A DNA stretch of 64,000 bases from Streptomyces sp. NBC_01268 (GTDB lineage Bacteria; Actinomycetota; Actinomycetes; Streptomycetales; Streptomycetaceae), in NCBI RefSeq assembly GCF_036240795.1, contig NZ_CP108454.1:5826001-5890000 (forward strand), read 5' to 3'. Each line of letters starts with the position of its first letter. Positions within the stretch are counted from its first letter, which is position 1. The notes beneath the pieces are model-generated. The model saw only the letters and a program-made list of their open reading frames with translations. It searched no databases and was not told the DNA's origin. Below are positions 18,983 to 27,682 of the stretch, piece after piece. Made by a program: the position numbers and the translations under genes.

Positions 18983-19750
18983 ATGACTGTGAACCTCGAA
19001 GTCGCCGAAGGCGTCGGCACGATCCGCCTCGACCGCCCCCCGATGAACGCCCTCGACATCGCCACCCAGGACCGGCTGCGCGAGCTGGCCGCGGAGGCGA
19101 CCGACCGCGACGACGTGCGGGCCGTGATCCTCTACGGCGGCGAGAAGGTGTTCGCGGCCGGTGCGGACATCAAGGAGATGCAGGTCATGGACCACGCGGC
19201 CATGGTCAAGCGGTCCCGCGCGCTGCAGGACTCCTTCACCGCGATCGCCCGCATCCCCAAGCCGGTCGTCGCGGCCGTCACGGGCTACGCGCTGGGCGGC
19301 GGCTGCGAGCTCGCGCTCTGCGCCGACTACCGGATCGCCGCGGACAACGCCAAGCTGGGCCAGCCCGAGATCCTGCTCGGCCTCATCCCCGGCGCCGGCG
19401 GCACCCAGCGGCTCTCCCGTCTGATCGGCCCGTCCCGGGCCAAGGACCTCATCTTCACCGGCCGCATGGTGAAGGCGGACGAGGCGCTCCGGCTGGGCCT
19501 GGTCGACCGGGTCGTGCCGGCCGCCGAGGTGTACGAGCAGGCGCACGCCTGGGCCGCCAAGCTGGCGCAGGGCCCGGCGCTCGCGCTGCGGGCGGCGAAG
19601 GAGTCGGTCGACCAGGGCCTGGAGGCGGACATCGACACCGGTCTCGCCATCGAACGCACCTGGTTCGCGGGCCTGTTCGCGACGGAGGACCGGGAGCGCG
19701 GCATGCGCAGCTTCGTCGAGGAGGGTCCGGGCAAGGCCAAGTTCGTCTGA
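18983..19750 (+). CDS. Enoyl-CoA hydratase/isomerase family protein
   Basis: Crotonase-fold enzyme of 255 aa, normal length, cytoplasmic. Motifs: FAAGADIKEM (CoA and oxyanion loop), ALGGGCELALCADYRIA with Glu, and PEILLGLIPGAGGTQRL containing the second catalytic Glu-type position. All are consistent with an active enoyl-CoA hydratase in fatty-acid beta-oxidation or a related acyl-CoA pathway. The ATG at 18983 follows CTTCGGACC, a weak ribosome site. It stands alone between a terminator and a regulatory inverted repeat, and the exact acyl substrate is unknown. Confidence 0.92.
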   Translation: MTVNLEVAEGVGTIRLDRPPMNALDIATQDRLRELAAEATDRDDVRAVILYGGEKVFAAGADIKEMQVMDHAAMVKRSRALQDSFTAIARIPKPVVAAVTGYALGGGCELALCADYRIAADNAKLGQPEILLGLIPGAGGTQRLSRLIGPSRAKDLIFTGRMVKADEALRLGLVDRVVPAAEVYEQAHAWAAKLAQGPALALRAAKESVDQGLEADIDTGLAIERTWFAGLFATEDRERGMRSFVEEGPGKAKFV

Positions 19751-19816
19751 GGCGCGGTGCCGGAGCGGCCGCGTCCGGCCGCGCTTTCGACTGCCTCTGG
19801 CACATGCCGAACGAAT

Positions 19817-19841
19817 CCCCCGGAATTATCGATTCCGGGGG
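19817..19841. promoter_or_regulatory. 10-bp inverted repeat upstream of the RsbW-like gene
   Basis: CCCCCGGAAT (19817-19826) and ATTCCGGGGG (19832-19841) are perfect inverted arms around a 5-bp spacer. They lie 55-79 bp before the ATPase start. It could be a regulator site or a weak terminator of the gene before; the AT-containing centre favours an operator. Confidence 0.45.
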
Positions 19842-19895
19842 GTCGATTCCCAGGGAACGGCCCCGCGCTCCGCTCCGTGCGGCCATGATGGGGGC

Positions 19896-20390
19896 ATGGC
19901 GGGCCTGGATGGTACGGATCAACCGCGGCAGCGCGGCGGTGCGACCGCCGCACGGGCCGCAGAGGACGAACAGGCCGCGGAAGCGCTGCAGTTGTACGGT
20001 AATCCGGCCGAGGAGGATGTCCGGCTGCCGTCCCGTCCCGAGTCCGCCGCGGTCGCCCGCCGGCTCACCCAGTGGGTCGTGCTGCGCCAGTGGGCGCTCG
20101 GCCCGCAGATCGCCGAGCACGCGGTGCTGCTCGTCTCCGAGCTGGTCGGCAACGCCGTGCGGCACACCGGGGCCCGGGTGTTCGCCCTGCGGATGCTGCG
20201 CCGCCGCGGTTGGATCCGGATCGAGGTGCGCGACCCCTCGCGCGGGCTGCCCTGTCTGATGCCGGTGCACGAGCTCGACACGAGCGGCCGGGGCCTCTTC
20301 CTCGTCGACAAGCTGTCCGACCGCTGGGGCGTCGACCTCGCCCCGCGGGGCAAGACCACCTGGTTCGAGATGCGGGTCTCCGACCGCTGA
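19896..20390 (+). CDS. RsbW-like HATPase_c_2 ATP-binding protein
   Basis: Small cytoplasmic protein of 164 aa with a GHKL ATPase fold. The N box is in LLVSELVGNAVRHTG (about residues 80-94), where Glu and Asn bind Mg-ATP. The G1 region is near VRDPSRGLP and the G2 region is GRGLFLVDKLSDRWGV. Streptomyces encode dozens of such orphan proteins, related to anti-sigma factor kinases such as RsbW and SpoIIAB; some bind sigma factors or anti-anti-sigma partners. No sigma or STAS gene is adjacent, so the partner is unknown. The first 40 residues are low-complexity and probably flexible. A strong terminator follows. Confidence 0.88.
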   Translation: MAGLDGTDQPRQRGGATAARAAEDEQAAEALQLYGNPAEEDVRLPSRPESAAVARRLTQWVVLRQWALGPQIAEHAVLLVSELVGNAVRHTGARVFALRMLRRRGWIRIEVRDPSRGLPCLMPVHELDTSGRGLFLVDKLSDRWGVDLAPRGKTTWFEMRVSDR

Positions 20391-20418
20391 CCCCGCCCCC
20401 CGGGCCCTGCCCGTGACG

Positions 20419-20465
20419 CACGAAAGCCCCCGTCCGCCATGGTGAGGCGCGTGGGGGCTTTCGTG
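20419..20465 (+). terminator. Terminator after the RsbW-like gene
   Basis: CACGAAAGCCCCC (20419-20431) and GGGGGCTTTCGTG (20453-20465) pair perfectly over 13 bp with a 21-nt loop, starting 28 bp after the stop codon. Confidence 0.85.
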
Positions 20466-20787
20466 TGATGCGCCGTGGATCGGGGGGGTGTATCCACGGC
20501 CGCTACGTCGACCTGGCCCGGGTCAATGGGGGTCGTGTCTCCGACTATGGCAGACAGGTGGCCTCTCCGCCAAAAGTCCCTACCGGGATAGATCAGGACA
20601 TACATGGACAGTTTACCGATGAATCGTTGGTGACATGGAGCACCGTCCTTATAAACGATGAATAAGTATGGCGTTCATCGGGTGTTTCCTCGCCTTGTCC
20701 GCATAATGGACGGCGTATCCAGCGCGACAAACGTCCTGAATTGGCCCAATCGCCGTGATTCCGGCATAGCGGGCCTTAAATGGTGCC
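20466..20787. promoter_or_regulatory. AT-richer 322-bp intergenic region upstream of the NodB-like/beta-propeller pair
   Basis: No convincing gene lies here; base composition is visibly lower in GC than the flanks. It holds an 8-bp inverted repeat around CCGTGGAT/ATCCACGG near 20472-20500. There are two direct copies of CGATGAAT (20627-20634 and 20656-20663), and TTCATCGG at 20674-20681 is inverted relative to CCGATGAA at 20626-20633. These look like regulator sites in a promoter region for the downstream genes. Short open frames here have no coding character or ribosome site. Confidence 0.5.
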
Positions 20788-21543
20788 GTGACGCCCACCG
20801 ACCGCCGCGGTGCCCTCAGGGCCGGCGCGGCCACCGCCCTCGCGGGAGCCCTCGCCACCGCCTGCGGAACGGAGCCACGCCCCGCACCGCCCAAGGGACC
20901 CGCCCCCGCACCCGCAGCCCCGTCCCCCCGCCGCTACCCCGGCCGCCCGGACGAGATCGCCAACGGACCCCGGGACCGGCCCCGGGTCGCCCTCACCTTC
21001 CACGGACAGGGCGACCCCGCCCTCGCCCGCGCCGTCCTCGGCCACGCCGAACGGGCCGGCGCCCGCGTCACCGTCCTCGCCGTCGGCGACTGGCTCGACC
21101 GGCACCCCGAGATGGCCCGCCGCGTCCTCGACGGCGGCCACGACCTCGGCAACCACACCCAGCGCCACCTCGACGTCACCACCATGACCGAGGCCCGCGC
21201 CTTCGACGAGATCCAGTCCTGCGCCACCCGGCTGCGCCGCCTCACCGGCTCCATCGGCACCTGGTTCCGGCCCTCCCGCACCCAGCACGCCGGGCAGACC
21301 GTCCGCCGGGCCGCCCGGCGCGCCGGATACCCGCACGTCCTCTCGTACGACGTCGACTCCCTCGACTACACCTCGCCGGGCCCCGCCGCCGTCGTCGCCA
21401 ACGTCACCGGCGGGATCCGCAACGGATCGGTGGTCAGCCTCCACTTCGGCTACGCCGACACGGTCGCCGCGCTGCCCCTCCTCCTCGCCGACCTCGACCG
21501 CCGCGGCCTGCGCGCGGTGACCACCACGGAGCTGCTGACCTGA
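20788..21543 (+). CDS. NodB-homology polysaccharide deacetylase-like lipoprotein lacking motif-1 aspartates
   Basis: Exported 251-aa protein starting at the GTG at 20788. The N-terminus combines DRRGALRAG with a hydrophobic run and the lipobox LATAC (Cys26), suggesting a Tat- or Sec-exported lipoprotein. The NodB fold is recognisable: beta strand VALTF, metal-binding His pair in GNHTQRH (His123, His127), WFRPSRTQHAG, and LSYDVDSLDYT. Motif 1, normally TFDDGP with the catalytic base and metal-binding Asp, reads TFHGQGDP (residues 70-77), so both Asp positions are changed. It may have altered chemistry or act as a binding protein. It overlaps the next gene by one base (TGATG) and is co-transcribed with it. 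Confidence 0.85.
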   Translation: MTPTDRRGALRAGAATALAGALATACGTEPRPAPPKGPAPAPAAPSPRRYPGRPDEIANGPRDRPRVALTFHGQGDPALARAVLGHAERAGARVTVLAVGDWLDRHPEMARRVLDGGHDLGNHTQRHLDVTTMTEARAFDEIQSCATRLRRLTGSIGTWFRPSRTQHAGQTVRRAARRAGYPHVLSYDVDSLDYTSPGPAAVVANVTGGIRNGSVVSLHFGYADTVAALPLLLADLDRRGLRAVTTTELLT

Positions 21544-22739
21544 TGCCGACCCACGCCCCCCGCCCGACCCCGCGCACCAAGGGCCTGCTCGCCGCCGCCC
21601 TGCTCCTCGCCCTGGCCGGCTGCGGCAGTCCCCACCCCGCCGAGCACGGCGGCGGCGTCAAGAAGGCCGCCGTGCTCCCCGCCGTACCGAAACCGGCCGC
21701 CGCCCCCGCCGGGCTGCCCGGCATGCCACCGTTGCTCAAGCCCGACGACGTCTACGCCGCCGACCGGCCGAACCAGCTCTCCCCGGTCGTCAAGGGCTTC
21801 CCCTCCCGGGTGTACGTCCCCAACACCAGCTCCAACACGGTCTCGGTCATCGACCCCGCCACGTACAAGGTCGTCGAGACCATCCCGGTCGGCAACCAGC
21901 CGCAGCACGTCGTCCCGTCCTGGGACATGAAGACCCTCTGGGTCAACAACAACCGCGGCCACACGCTCACGCCCATCGACCCGGCCACCGGCGTCGCCGG
22001 CAAGCCCGTCGAGGTGCACGACCCGTACAACCTCTACTTCACCCCGAACGGCAAGTACGCCGTCGTCATGGCCTCGCTCGACCGCGAACTCGTCTTCCGC
22101 GACCCGCACACCATGGAACGCCGCAAGACCGTCCCCGTCTCCTGTTACGGCGTCAACCACGCCGACTTCTCCGCCGACGGGCGCTACTTCGTCGTCTCCT
22201 GCGAGTTCTCCGGCGAACTCCTCAAGGTCGACACCGAGAAGATGCAGGTCGTCGGCCAGCAGAAGCTGCCCTTCCAGGGCGCCATGCCGCAGGACGTGAA
22301 GATCTCCCCGGACGGCAGGACCTTCTACATCGCCGACATGATGGCCCACGGCATGTGGGTCCTCGACGGCGAGAAGTTCACCACCCCGACGCTGCTGCCC
22401 ACCGGCAAGGGCTGCCACGGCCTCTACGTCTCCCGCGACTCCAAGGAGATGTACGTCTCCAACCGCGGCGAAGGCTCCGTCTCCGTCTTCGACTTCACGC
22501 AGAACCGCCTCACCAAGAAGTGGTGGCTCCCCCACGGTGGATCACCCGACATGGGAGGGGTCTCCGCCGACGGCAAGGTGCTCTGGCTCTCCGGACGTTA
22601 CGACTCCGAGGTGTACGCGATCGACACGAGCACCGGGAAGCAGCTCGCCCGCATCCCCGTCGGCGGCGGCCCGCACGGCCTGGCCGTCTACCCGCAGCCC
22701 GGCCGCTACTCCCTCGGCCACACCGGCGTCTTCCGCTGA
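21543..22739 (+). CDS. YVTN/YncE-type beta-propeller lipoprotein
   Basis: Extracytoplasmic 398-aa lipoprotein; the ATG shares an A with the preceding stop. The lipobox LALAGC puts the lipidated Cys near residue 27. A Pro/Ala-rich linker leads to a seven-bladed propeller. Repeated blade motifs include RVYVPNTSSNTVSVIDPATY, KTLWVNNN, KYAVVM, GRYFVVSC, GRTFYIAD, KEMYVSNRGEGSVSVFD and KVLWLSGRYDSEVYAIDTST. Such propellers are binding or structural proteins at the cell surface; the ligand is unknown. Tight coupling with the NodB-like lipoprotein suggests a joint envelope or wall-polysaccharide role. Confidence 0.88.
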   Translation: MPTHAPRPTPRTKGLLAAALLLALAGCGSPHPAEHGGGVKKAAVLPAVPKPAAAPAGLPGMPPLLKPDDVYAADRPNQLSPVVKGFPSRVYVPNTSSNTVSVIDPATYKVVETIPVGNQPQHVVPSWDMKTLWVNNNRGHTLTPIDPATGVAGKPVEVHDPYNLYFTPNGKYAVVMASLDRELVFRDPHTMERRKTVPVSCYGVNHADFSADGRYFVVSCEFSGELLKVDTEKMQVVGQQKLPFQGAMPQDVKISPDGRTFYIADMMAHGMWVLDGEKFTTPTLLPTGKGCHGLYVSRDSKEMYVSNRGEGSVSVFDFTQNRLTKKWWLPHGGSPDMGGVSADGKVLWLSGRYDSEVYAIDTSTGKQLARIPVGGGPHGLAVYPQPGRYSLGHTGVFR

Positions 22740-22754
22740 CGCCACGCGCCCGGC

Positions 22755-22794
22755 GGGCCCTCGCACGACCCGCCGGGCCCTCGCACGACCCGCC
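22755..22794. repeat. Two perfect 20-bp tandem copies after the beta-propeller gene
   Basis: The 20-mer starting GGGCCCTCGCACGACC is repeated exactly at 22755-22774 and 22775-22794, with a flanking partial copy. Its GGCGGG/CCCGCC parts can fold, so it may serve as a bidirectional terminator between the convergent beta-propeller and GNAT genes. Confidence 0.7.
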
Positions 22795-22807
22795 GGGCTC
22801 CCGCGCC

Positions 22808-23446
22808 CTAGCCCGCGACGAGCAGCACCTCCGCGCCCACCGGACGGTAGCCCGCCGCCTGGAAGGTGCGGACGCTGCGCGCGTTGCCCGGGGTGTTCTG
22901 CGCCCACACCACGGCGTCCGGGGTCAGCTGCCGGGCCGCCGTCGCGAGCGCCCGGCCCAGCCCCCGGTGGCGCACGTCCTCGTCCACCTCGACCGCGACC
23001 TCCATGCGGCCCGCCACGCCCCGGCCCAGGATCAGCACGCCGCCGTCCGCCGCCCACACCCGGACCTCGTCGCGGTACTTCAGCGCCCGCGCCACCCGCG
23101 GATGCTCCTGGTCCTCGATCTCCCGCAGCTCGATCTCCGGCTCGCCCGGCAGCGCGTCCGCGACCGTCATCATGTCGACCGTGGTCACGTACCGGCCCGT
23201 GCGCGCCGTCAGCGCCGAGAGGAACCCCGGGGTCATGCTCGCCACCAGCGGGTCCGTCGACGCGGCCGCCAGCTCCGCCCGGATCCACTCGGGGTCCTCG
23301 TCCAGGAAGACCACGGAGTGGGCCGTGAACGACAGCACCCCCGCATCTCTCGGGTTCGGCTGCGGAACGATCGTCGTCGACCCGTCCGCGGGCGGGAACT
23401 CCCCGTGCGCCGCCGCTGCCAGTATGCGTGCCACTTCGCTGTTCAT
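22808..23446 (-). CDS. GNAT-family N-acetyltransferase
   Basis: Cytoplasmic acetyl-CoA-dependent transferase of 212 aa. The ATG at 23444-23446 follows GATGGGGG; an in-frame start six codons upstream has poorer spacing. The C-terminal half carries the GNAT core: strand GRMEVAVEVDEDVRHRGLGR with the acetyl-CoA loop RHRGLGRAL (Q/R-x-x-G-x-G/A type), then NTPGNARSVRTFQAAGYRPV. The N-terminal 110 residues are a less conserved lobe. The substrate cannot be predicted. It is divergent from the EF-hand gene with a 72-bp promoter region between. Confidence 0.87.
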   Translation of the reverse strand: MNSEVARILAAAAHGEFPPADGSTTIVPQPNPRDAGVLSFTAHSVVFLDEDPEWIRAELAAASTDPLVASMTPGFLSALTARTGRYVTTVDMMTVADALPGEPEIELREIEDQEHPRVARALKYRDEVRVWAADGGVLILGRGVAGRMEVAVEVDEDVRHRGLGRALATAARQLTPDAVVWAQNTPGNARSVRTFQAAGYRPVGAEVLLVAG

Positions 23447-23518
23447 ACCCCCATCATCGGGCACCGCGGCGCCCGATAATCTGACCCCCTACATCAGGCA
23501 CCTCGAAGGGGCGGAAGC

Positions 23519-23734
23519 ATGGCGGACATCGATTCGGCGCGCACGGCATTCAACAAGTTCGACGTGGACGGTGACGGCTTCATCACCGCCGCCGAGTACA
23601 AGAGCGTCATGGCGCAGCTGGGTGACTTCAACGTCACCGAGTCCGTCGCCGAGGCGCTGATCAACCGCCAGGACACCAACGGCGACCACAAGCTGTCCTG
23701 GGACGAGTTCTGGAACAACCTCAACAAGGCCTGA
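23519..23734 (+). CDS. Small two-EF-hand calcium-binding protein
   Basis: Calmodulin-like protein of 71 aa, cytoplasmic (no signal). It has two full EF-hand loops: DVDGDGFITAAE at about residues 15-26 and DTNGDHKLSWDE at about 51-62. Loop positions 1, 3, 5 and 12 carry acidic or Asn ligands. This resembles the Cab proteins of S. coelicolor, where calcium influences germination and aerial growth; I recall a Cab protein at the equivalent place but could not check. It is a single gene with a GC-rich hairpin after it. Confidence 0.92.
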   Translation: MADIDSARTAFNKFDVDGDGFITAAEYKSVMAQLGDFNVTESVAEALINRQDTNGDHKLSWDEFWNNLNKA

Positions 23735-23747
23735 GCCTCGCGGGGGA

Positions 23748-23800
23748 GGACGGGCGGCACCGTACGGCCGAGCGCGCGTACGCCGAGCGGCCGCCCGTCC
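23748..23800 (+). terminator. Hairpin after the EF-hand gene
   Basis: GGACGGGCGGC (23748-23758) pairs with GCCGCCCGTCC (23790-23800), and the inner CGTACGGC/GCGTACG segment can extend the stem. It starts 14 bp after the stop codon. Confidence 0.7.
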
Positions 23801-23872
23801 GACCCCCACCCCCGCTTTCGTGACGCTCCGTGCACGACGAGCGGATTTGCGTGGCGGGGAGGAAGATGGGGA

Positions 23873-25486
23873 GTGATCCACCCACCCCCCCTCATCCTCA
23901 TGTTCACTGCCGTGCGACTGGCGCGTCGATCTCTGATGGCGGTGCTTCTGAGCGCAGCGATCAGTGTGGGCCCGCTCGCCTTCACACCCCTCGCCGCGGC
24001 CGCCCCGGAGCGGCTGCTCAAGGTCGAGGCACTCGCCCTGAACCCGGGGTCGGGCCCGCCCGGCACCAGCGTGACGGTGACCGGCACGGGCTTCGAGCAC
24101 TGCGACGCCGCCCACCTCGGCCTGGAGGGCGGACCCGCCACCACGGCGTACGTGCAGCAGGCCACCCACACCCTCCACGGCGTCGTGCAGATCCCGCAGG
24201 GCACCGCCGTCGGCGGCCACGAGATCGTGGCCGACTGCTCCCCGGACGCCGACTACGCCACCAGCACCTTCACGGTCACCGGCGCCACGCCCCCGACCAC
24301 GCCCCCGACCACGCCTCCGTCGCCGAACGAGGCCATCCCGGCCGTCACGCTCGACCGCTCCGAGGGCCCGCCCGGGGCGACCTTCAACGTCAGCGGCTCG
24401 GGCTTCGGCAAGTGCTACGCCGAGGACGTCGAGCTGTACGTGGACCAGGCGAAGGCACTGGACTACCGCATCGACGTCGGCGCGGAGACGGGGACCTTCA
24501 CCCAGGAGCTGAAGGTCCCCGCCGACGCCAAGCCGGGCACCTACCAGATCCGGGCCGTGTGCGTCGGCTACCCGGGCACATCGGCGAGCGCGCCGTTCAA
24601 GGTGACGGGCACGGGCACGGAGGCGCACCCGTCGCTCACCCTCGACCCGGCCCAGGGCGAGAAAGGGACGCCCGTGCGGGCCGTGGGCACCGGCTTCACC
24701 TGCCCCGACGTCGAGATCGGCTGGGACGACGGCGGGGCGGCGCTGGGCACCGCGTCCGTAGCGGAGGGCGGCGGCTTCAGCACCGGGATCAAGGCCCCGG
24801 ACGATGCCAAGCCCGGAGCCCACACCGTACGGGCCGTCTGCACAGCCGATCCGAAGCAGTACGCGGACGCCTCCTTCACCGTGAAGGACACCGCGCCGGG
24901 GACCACCGGTGACCAGAACGGTGGGAACCAGAACGGCGGTGACCAGAACGGCGGTGACCAGAACGGCGGTGACCAGAACGGTGGGAACCAGAACGGCGGT
25001 GACCAGAACGGTGGGAACCAGAACGGCGGTGACCAGAACGGCGGGAACCAGAACGGCGGCGACCAGAACGGCGGGAACCAGAACGGCGGCGACCAGAACG
25101 GCGGCGACCAGAACGGCGGGAACCAGAACGGCGGCGACCAGAACGGTGGGAACCAGAACGGTGGCACCACCGACGGTAGCGGCACCACCGGCTCCACCAC
25201 GGGCGGCGACACCGGCGGCTCCACCACTCCCGTCGGGTGGATCGCCGGGCCCGCCTCCCTCGGCGGCGCGCTCGCGCTCGCCGTGGCCGCCGGCGCCTAC
25301 TTCGGGCGGCTGCACCGCGGCCCCCGCTGGGTCCGCGGGCACGTGAAGGCCACGCTCCGCCCGGTCACCGGCAGTGCCGAGCTGGCCGAGACGCGGGCGC
25401 CCGGCGAGCCGCCCACCCACTCGACGCGGCTGGACCCGCACCCGGACCCCGGCCGGCAGAACCTCGACGAGGAGGAGGAACGATGA
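23873..25486 (+). CDS. Surface protein with three IPT/TIG-like domains, QNGG repeat linker and C-terminal membrane anchor
   Basis: Exported 537-aa protein. The GTG at 23873 follows GGAGGAAG; an ATG nine codons later is the alternative. A signal peptide ends near AAAAPE. Three Ig-like IPT/TIG repeats follow, at about 45-140, 160-245 and 253-345, each opening with L-P-GPPGTSV-VTGTGF-type text and carrying paired Cys. Then comes a 17-unit QNGG(D/N) linker and a Gly/Thr-rich stretch. A single membrane helix (WIAGPASLGGALALAVAAGAY) precedes a basic cytoplasmic tail of about 70 residues. The layout suits a protein that spans the wall from the membrane, the repeats acting as a spacer. It overlaps the next gene by ATGA after a GGAGGAGGA site, so both products are probably made together. 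Confidence 0.88.
   Translation: MIHPPPLILMFTAVRLARRSLMAVLLSAAISVGPLAFTPLAAAAPERLLKVEALALNPGSGPPGTSVTVTGTGFEHCDAAHLGLEGGPATTAYVQQATHTLHGVVQIPQGTAVGGHEIVADCSPDADYATSTFTVTGATPPTTPPTTPPSPNEAIPAVTLDRSEGPPGATFNVSGSGFGKCYAEDVELYVDQAKALDYRIDVGAETGTFTQELKVPADAKPGTYQIRAVCVGYPGTSASAPFKVTGTGTEAHPSLTLDPAQGEKGTPVRAVGTGFTCPDVEIGWDDGGAALGTASVAEGGGFSTGIKAPDDAKPGAHTVRAVCTADPKQYADASFTVKDTAPGTTGDQNGGNQNGGDQNGGDQNGGDQNGGNQNGGDQNGGNQNGGDQNGGNQNGGDQNGGNQNGGDQNGGDQNGGNQNGGDQNGGNQNGGTTDGSGTTGSTTGGDTGGSTTPVGWIAGPASLGGALALAVAAGAYFGRLHRGPRWVRGHVKATLRPVTGSAELAETRAPGEPPTHSTRLDPHPDPGRQNLDEEEER
24914..25165 (+). repeat. In-frame 15-bp tandem repeat (17 QNGG units)
   Basis: A 15-bp unit such as CAGAACGGCGGTGAC repeats 17 times (the last without its fifth codon), with only silent changes and a GAC/AAC alternation. 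It encodes the QNGGD/QNGGN linker of the surface protein. Near-identity of units suggests recent expansion, so length is likely to vary between strains. Confidence 0.95.
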
Positions 25487-26127
25487 GTACCACCGCGCCC
25501 ATGGCGGCCCCCACCGCGGCCCCCGCGACCGTCCGATCGTTCCTGCTCGGGCCCGAGGACGCCCTCGACGGCCCGCTGCGCGCCCACGGCACGGCGGGCC
25601 CGCTGCTCGCACCGGTGCGGGGCAGGACGCCCGCCGCCGACCGGGCCGTCGAGCACGAGCTGGCCGGCGTCGTGGACGACTTCCTCGGCCTCGACGTGCT
25701 CGACCTCGTGGCCGGCGGCTGGCGCGGCCACGCGGCGCTGCGGGCCGCCGCCCGGCGCACCCGGGAGCTGCCGGGCAGCGAGGAGGTCGTGGCGCTGGCG
25801 ACCCACCGGGTCACCTCGACGCACCGGCCGTACGTCGACGTCTACGTGGACGGTGCGAAGCTGGGCACCCTCCAGGTCGAGCTCAACCTGGTCTTCTGGG
25901 TGTCCGGGTTCGTCTGCGTGGTCCGGGACGCGTGCCTGACCGGGGTGAACGCGGGGACCTGCTCGGTCGACGCGAGCCTCGCCGTGCAGGGGGCCGTCCT
26001 GGTCGAGCGCAAGGGCGGCCCGCTGGACCTGCCGGGCGCCTTCGCGCTGCGCGGCCCGGTGCCGCTGCTCGCGGAGGAGCCGGACCCGTACCGGGCCCGG
26101 ACCGTCCCCCGGGTCAGCGGCCGGTGA
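25483..26127 (+). CDS. Conserved protein of unknown function coupled to the IPT/TIG surface protein
   Basis: No family recognised. It has 214 aa, no signal peptide and no convincing membrane segment, so it is probably cytoplasmic. It starts with ATGA overlap on the surface-protein gene behind a strong GGAGGAGGAACG site. The N-terminal half is charged and helical (VEHELAGVVDDFLGLDVLDL, then [12 protein letters not shown]). The C-terminal half is beta-rich: YVDVYVDGAKLGTLQVELNL, a hydrophobic VFWVSGFVCVV, and two Cys in RDACLTGVNAGTCSVDASL. The coupling suggests that it works with the cytoplasmic tail of the surface protein. Its stop abuts the stop of the convergent serine dehydratase gene. Confidence 0.8.
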   Translation: MSTTAPMAAPTAAPATVRSFLLGPEDALDGPLRAHGTAGPLLAPVRGRTPAADRAVEHELAGVVDDFLGLDVLDLVAGGWRGHAALRAAARRTRELPGSEEVVALATHRVTSTHRPYVDVYVDGAKLGTLQVELNLVFWVSGFVCVVRDACLTGVNAGTCSVDASLAVQGAVLVERKGGPLDLPGAFALRGPVPLLAEEPDPYRARTVPRVSGR

Positions 26128-27513
<1,386 letters not shown>

Positions 27514-27589
27514 GGGGGAACTCCTTGTGGGGGCTGGACGCCGTTGTCTGCCGGGGTGACGCAGAAACGAAGAGCGGTGGAGAAAGGGG

Positions 27590-27631
27590 CCGGGGCACCG
27601 CGCTCACTGTCCAGTGTGCGCGGTGCCCCGG
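27590..27631 (-). terminator. Hairpin between glyA and sdaA
   Basis: CCGGGGCACCGCGC (27590-27603) pairs perfectly with GCGCGGTGCCCCGG (27618-27631), and CACTG/CAGTG extends the stem inside. A second 9-bp inverted pair, GTTTCGTAC (27634-27642) and GTACGAAAC (27675-27683), begins at the glyA stop. Together they probably end or attenuate the gcvT-gcvH-glyA transcript. Confidence 0.82.
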
Positions 27632-27682
27632 AGGTTTCGTACGAACGGGCGCAAACGAACCCGGTAACAAAAGGGTACGAAA

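Noticed and set aside
20465-20665. A 66-codon ORF in the AT-rich gap
   Set aside because: No ribosome site, it begins within the terminator arm of the previous gene, and the translation shows no family or coding pattern.
24914-25165. Possible CRISPR or non-coding satellite
   Set aside because: The 15-bp units are in frame, encode QNGG(D/N), and lie inside a surface-protein gene.
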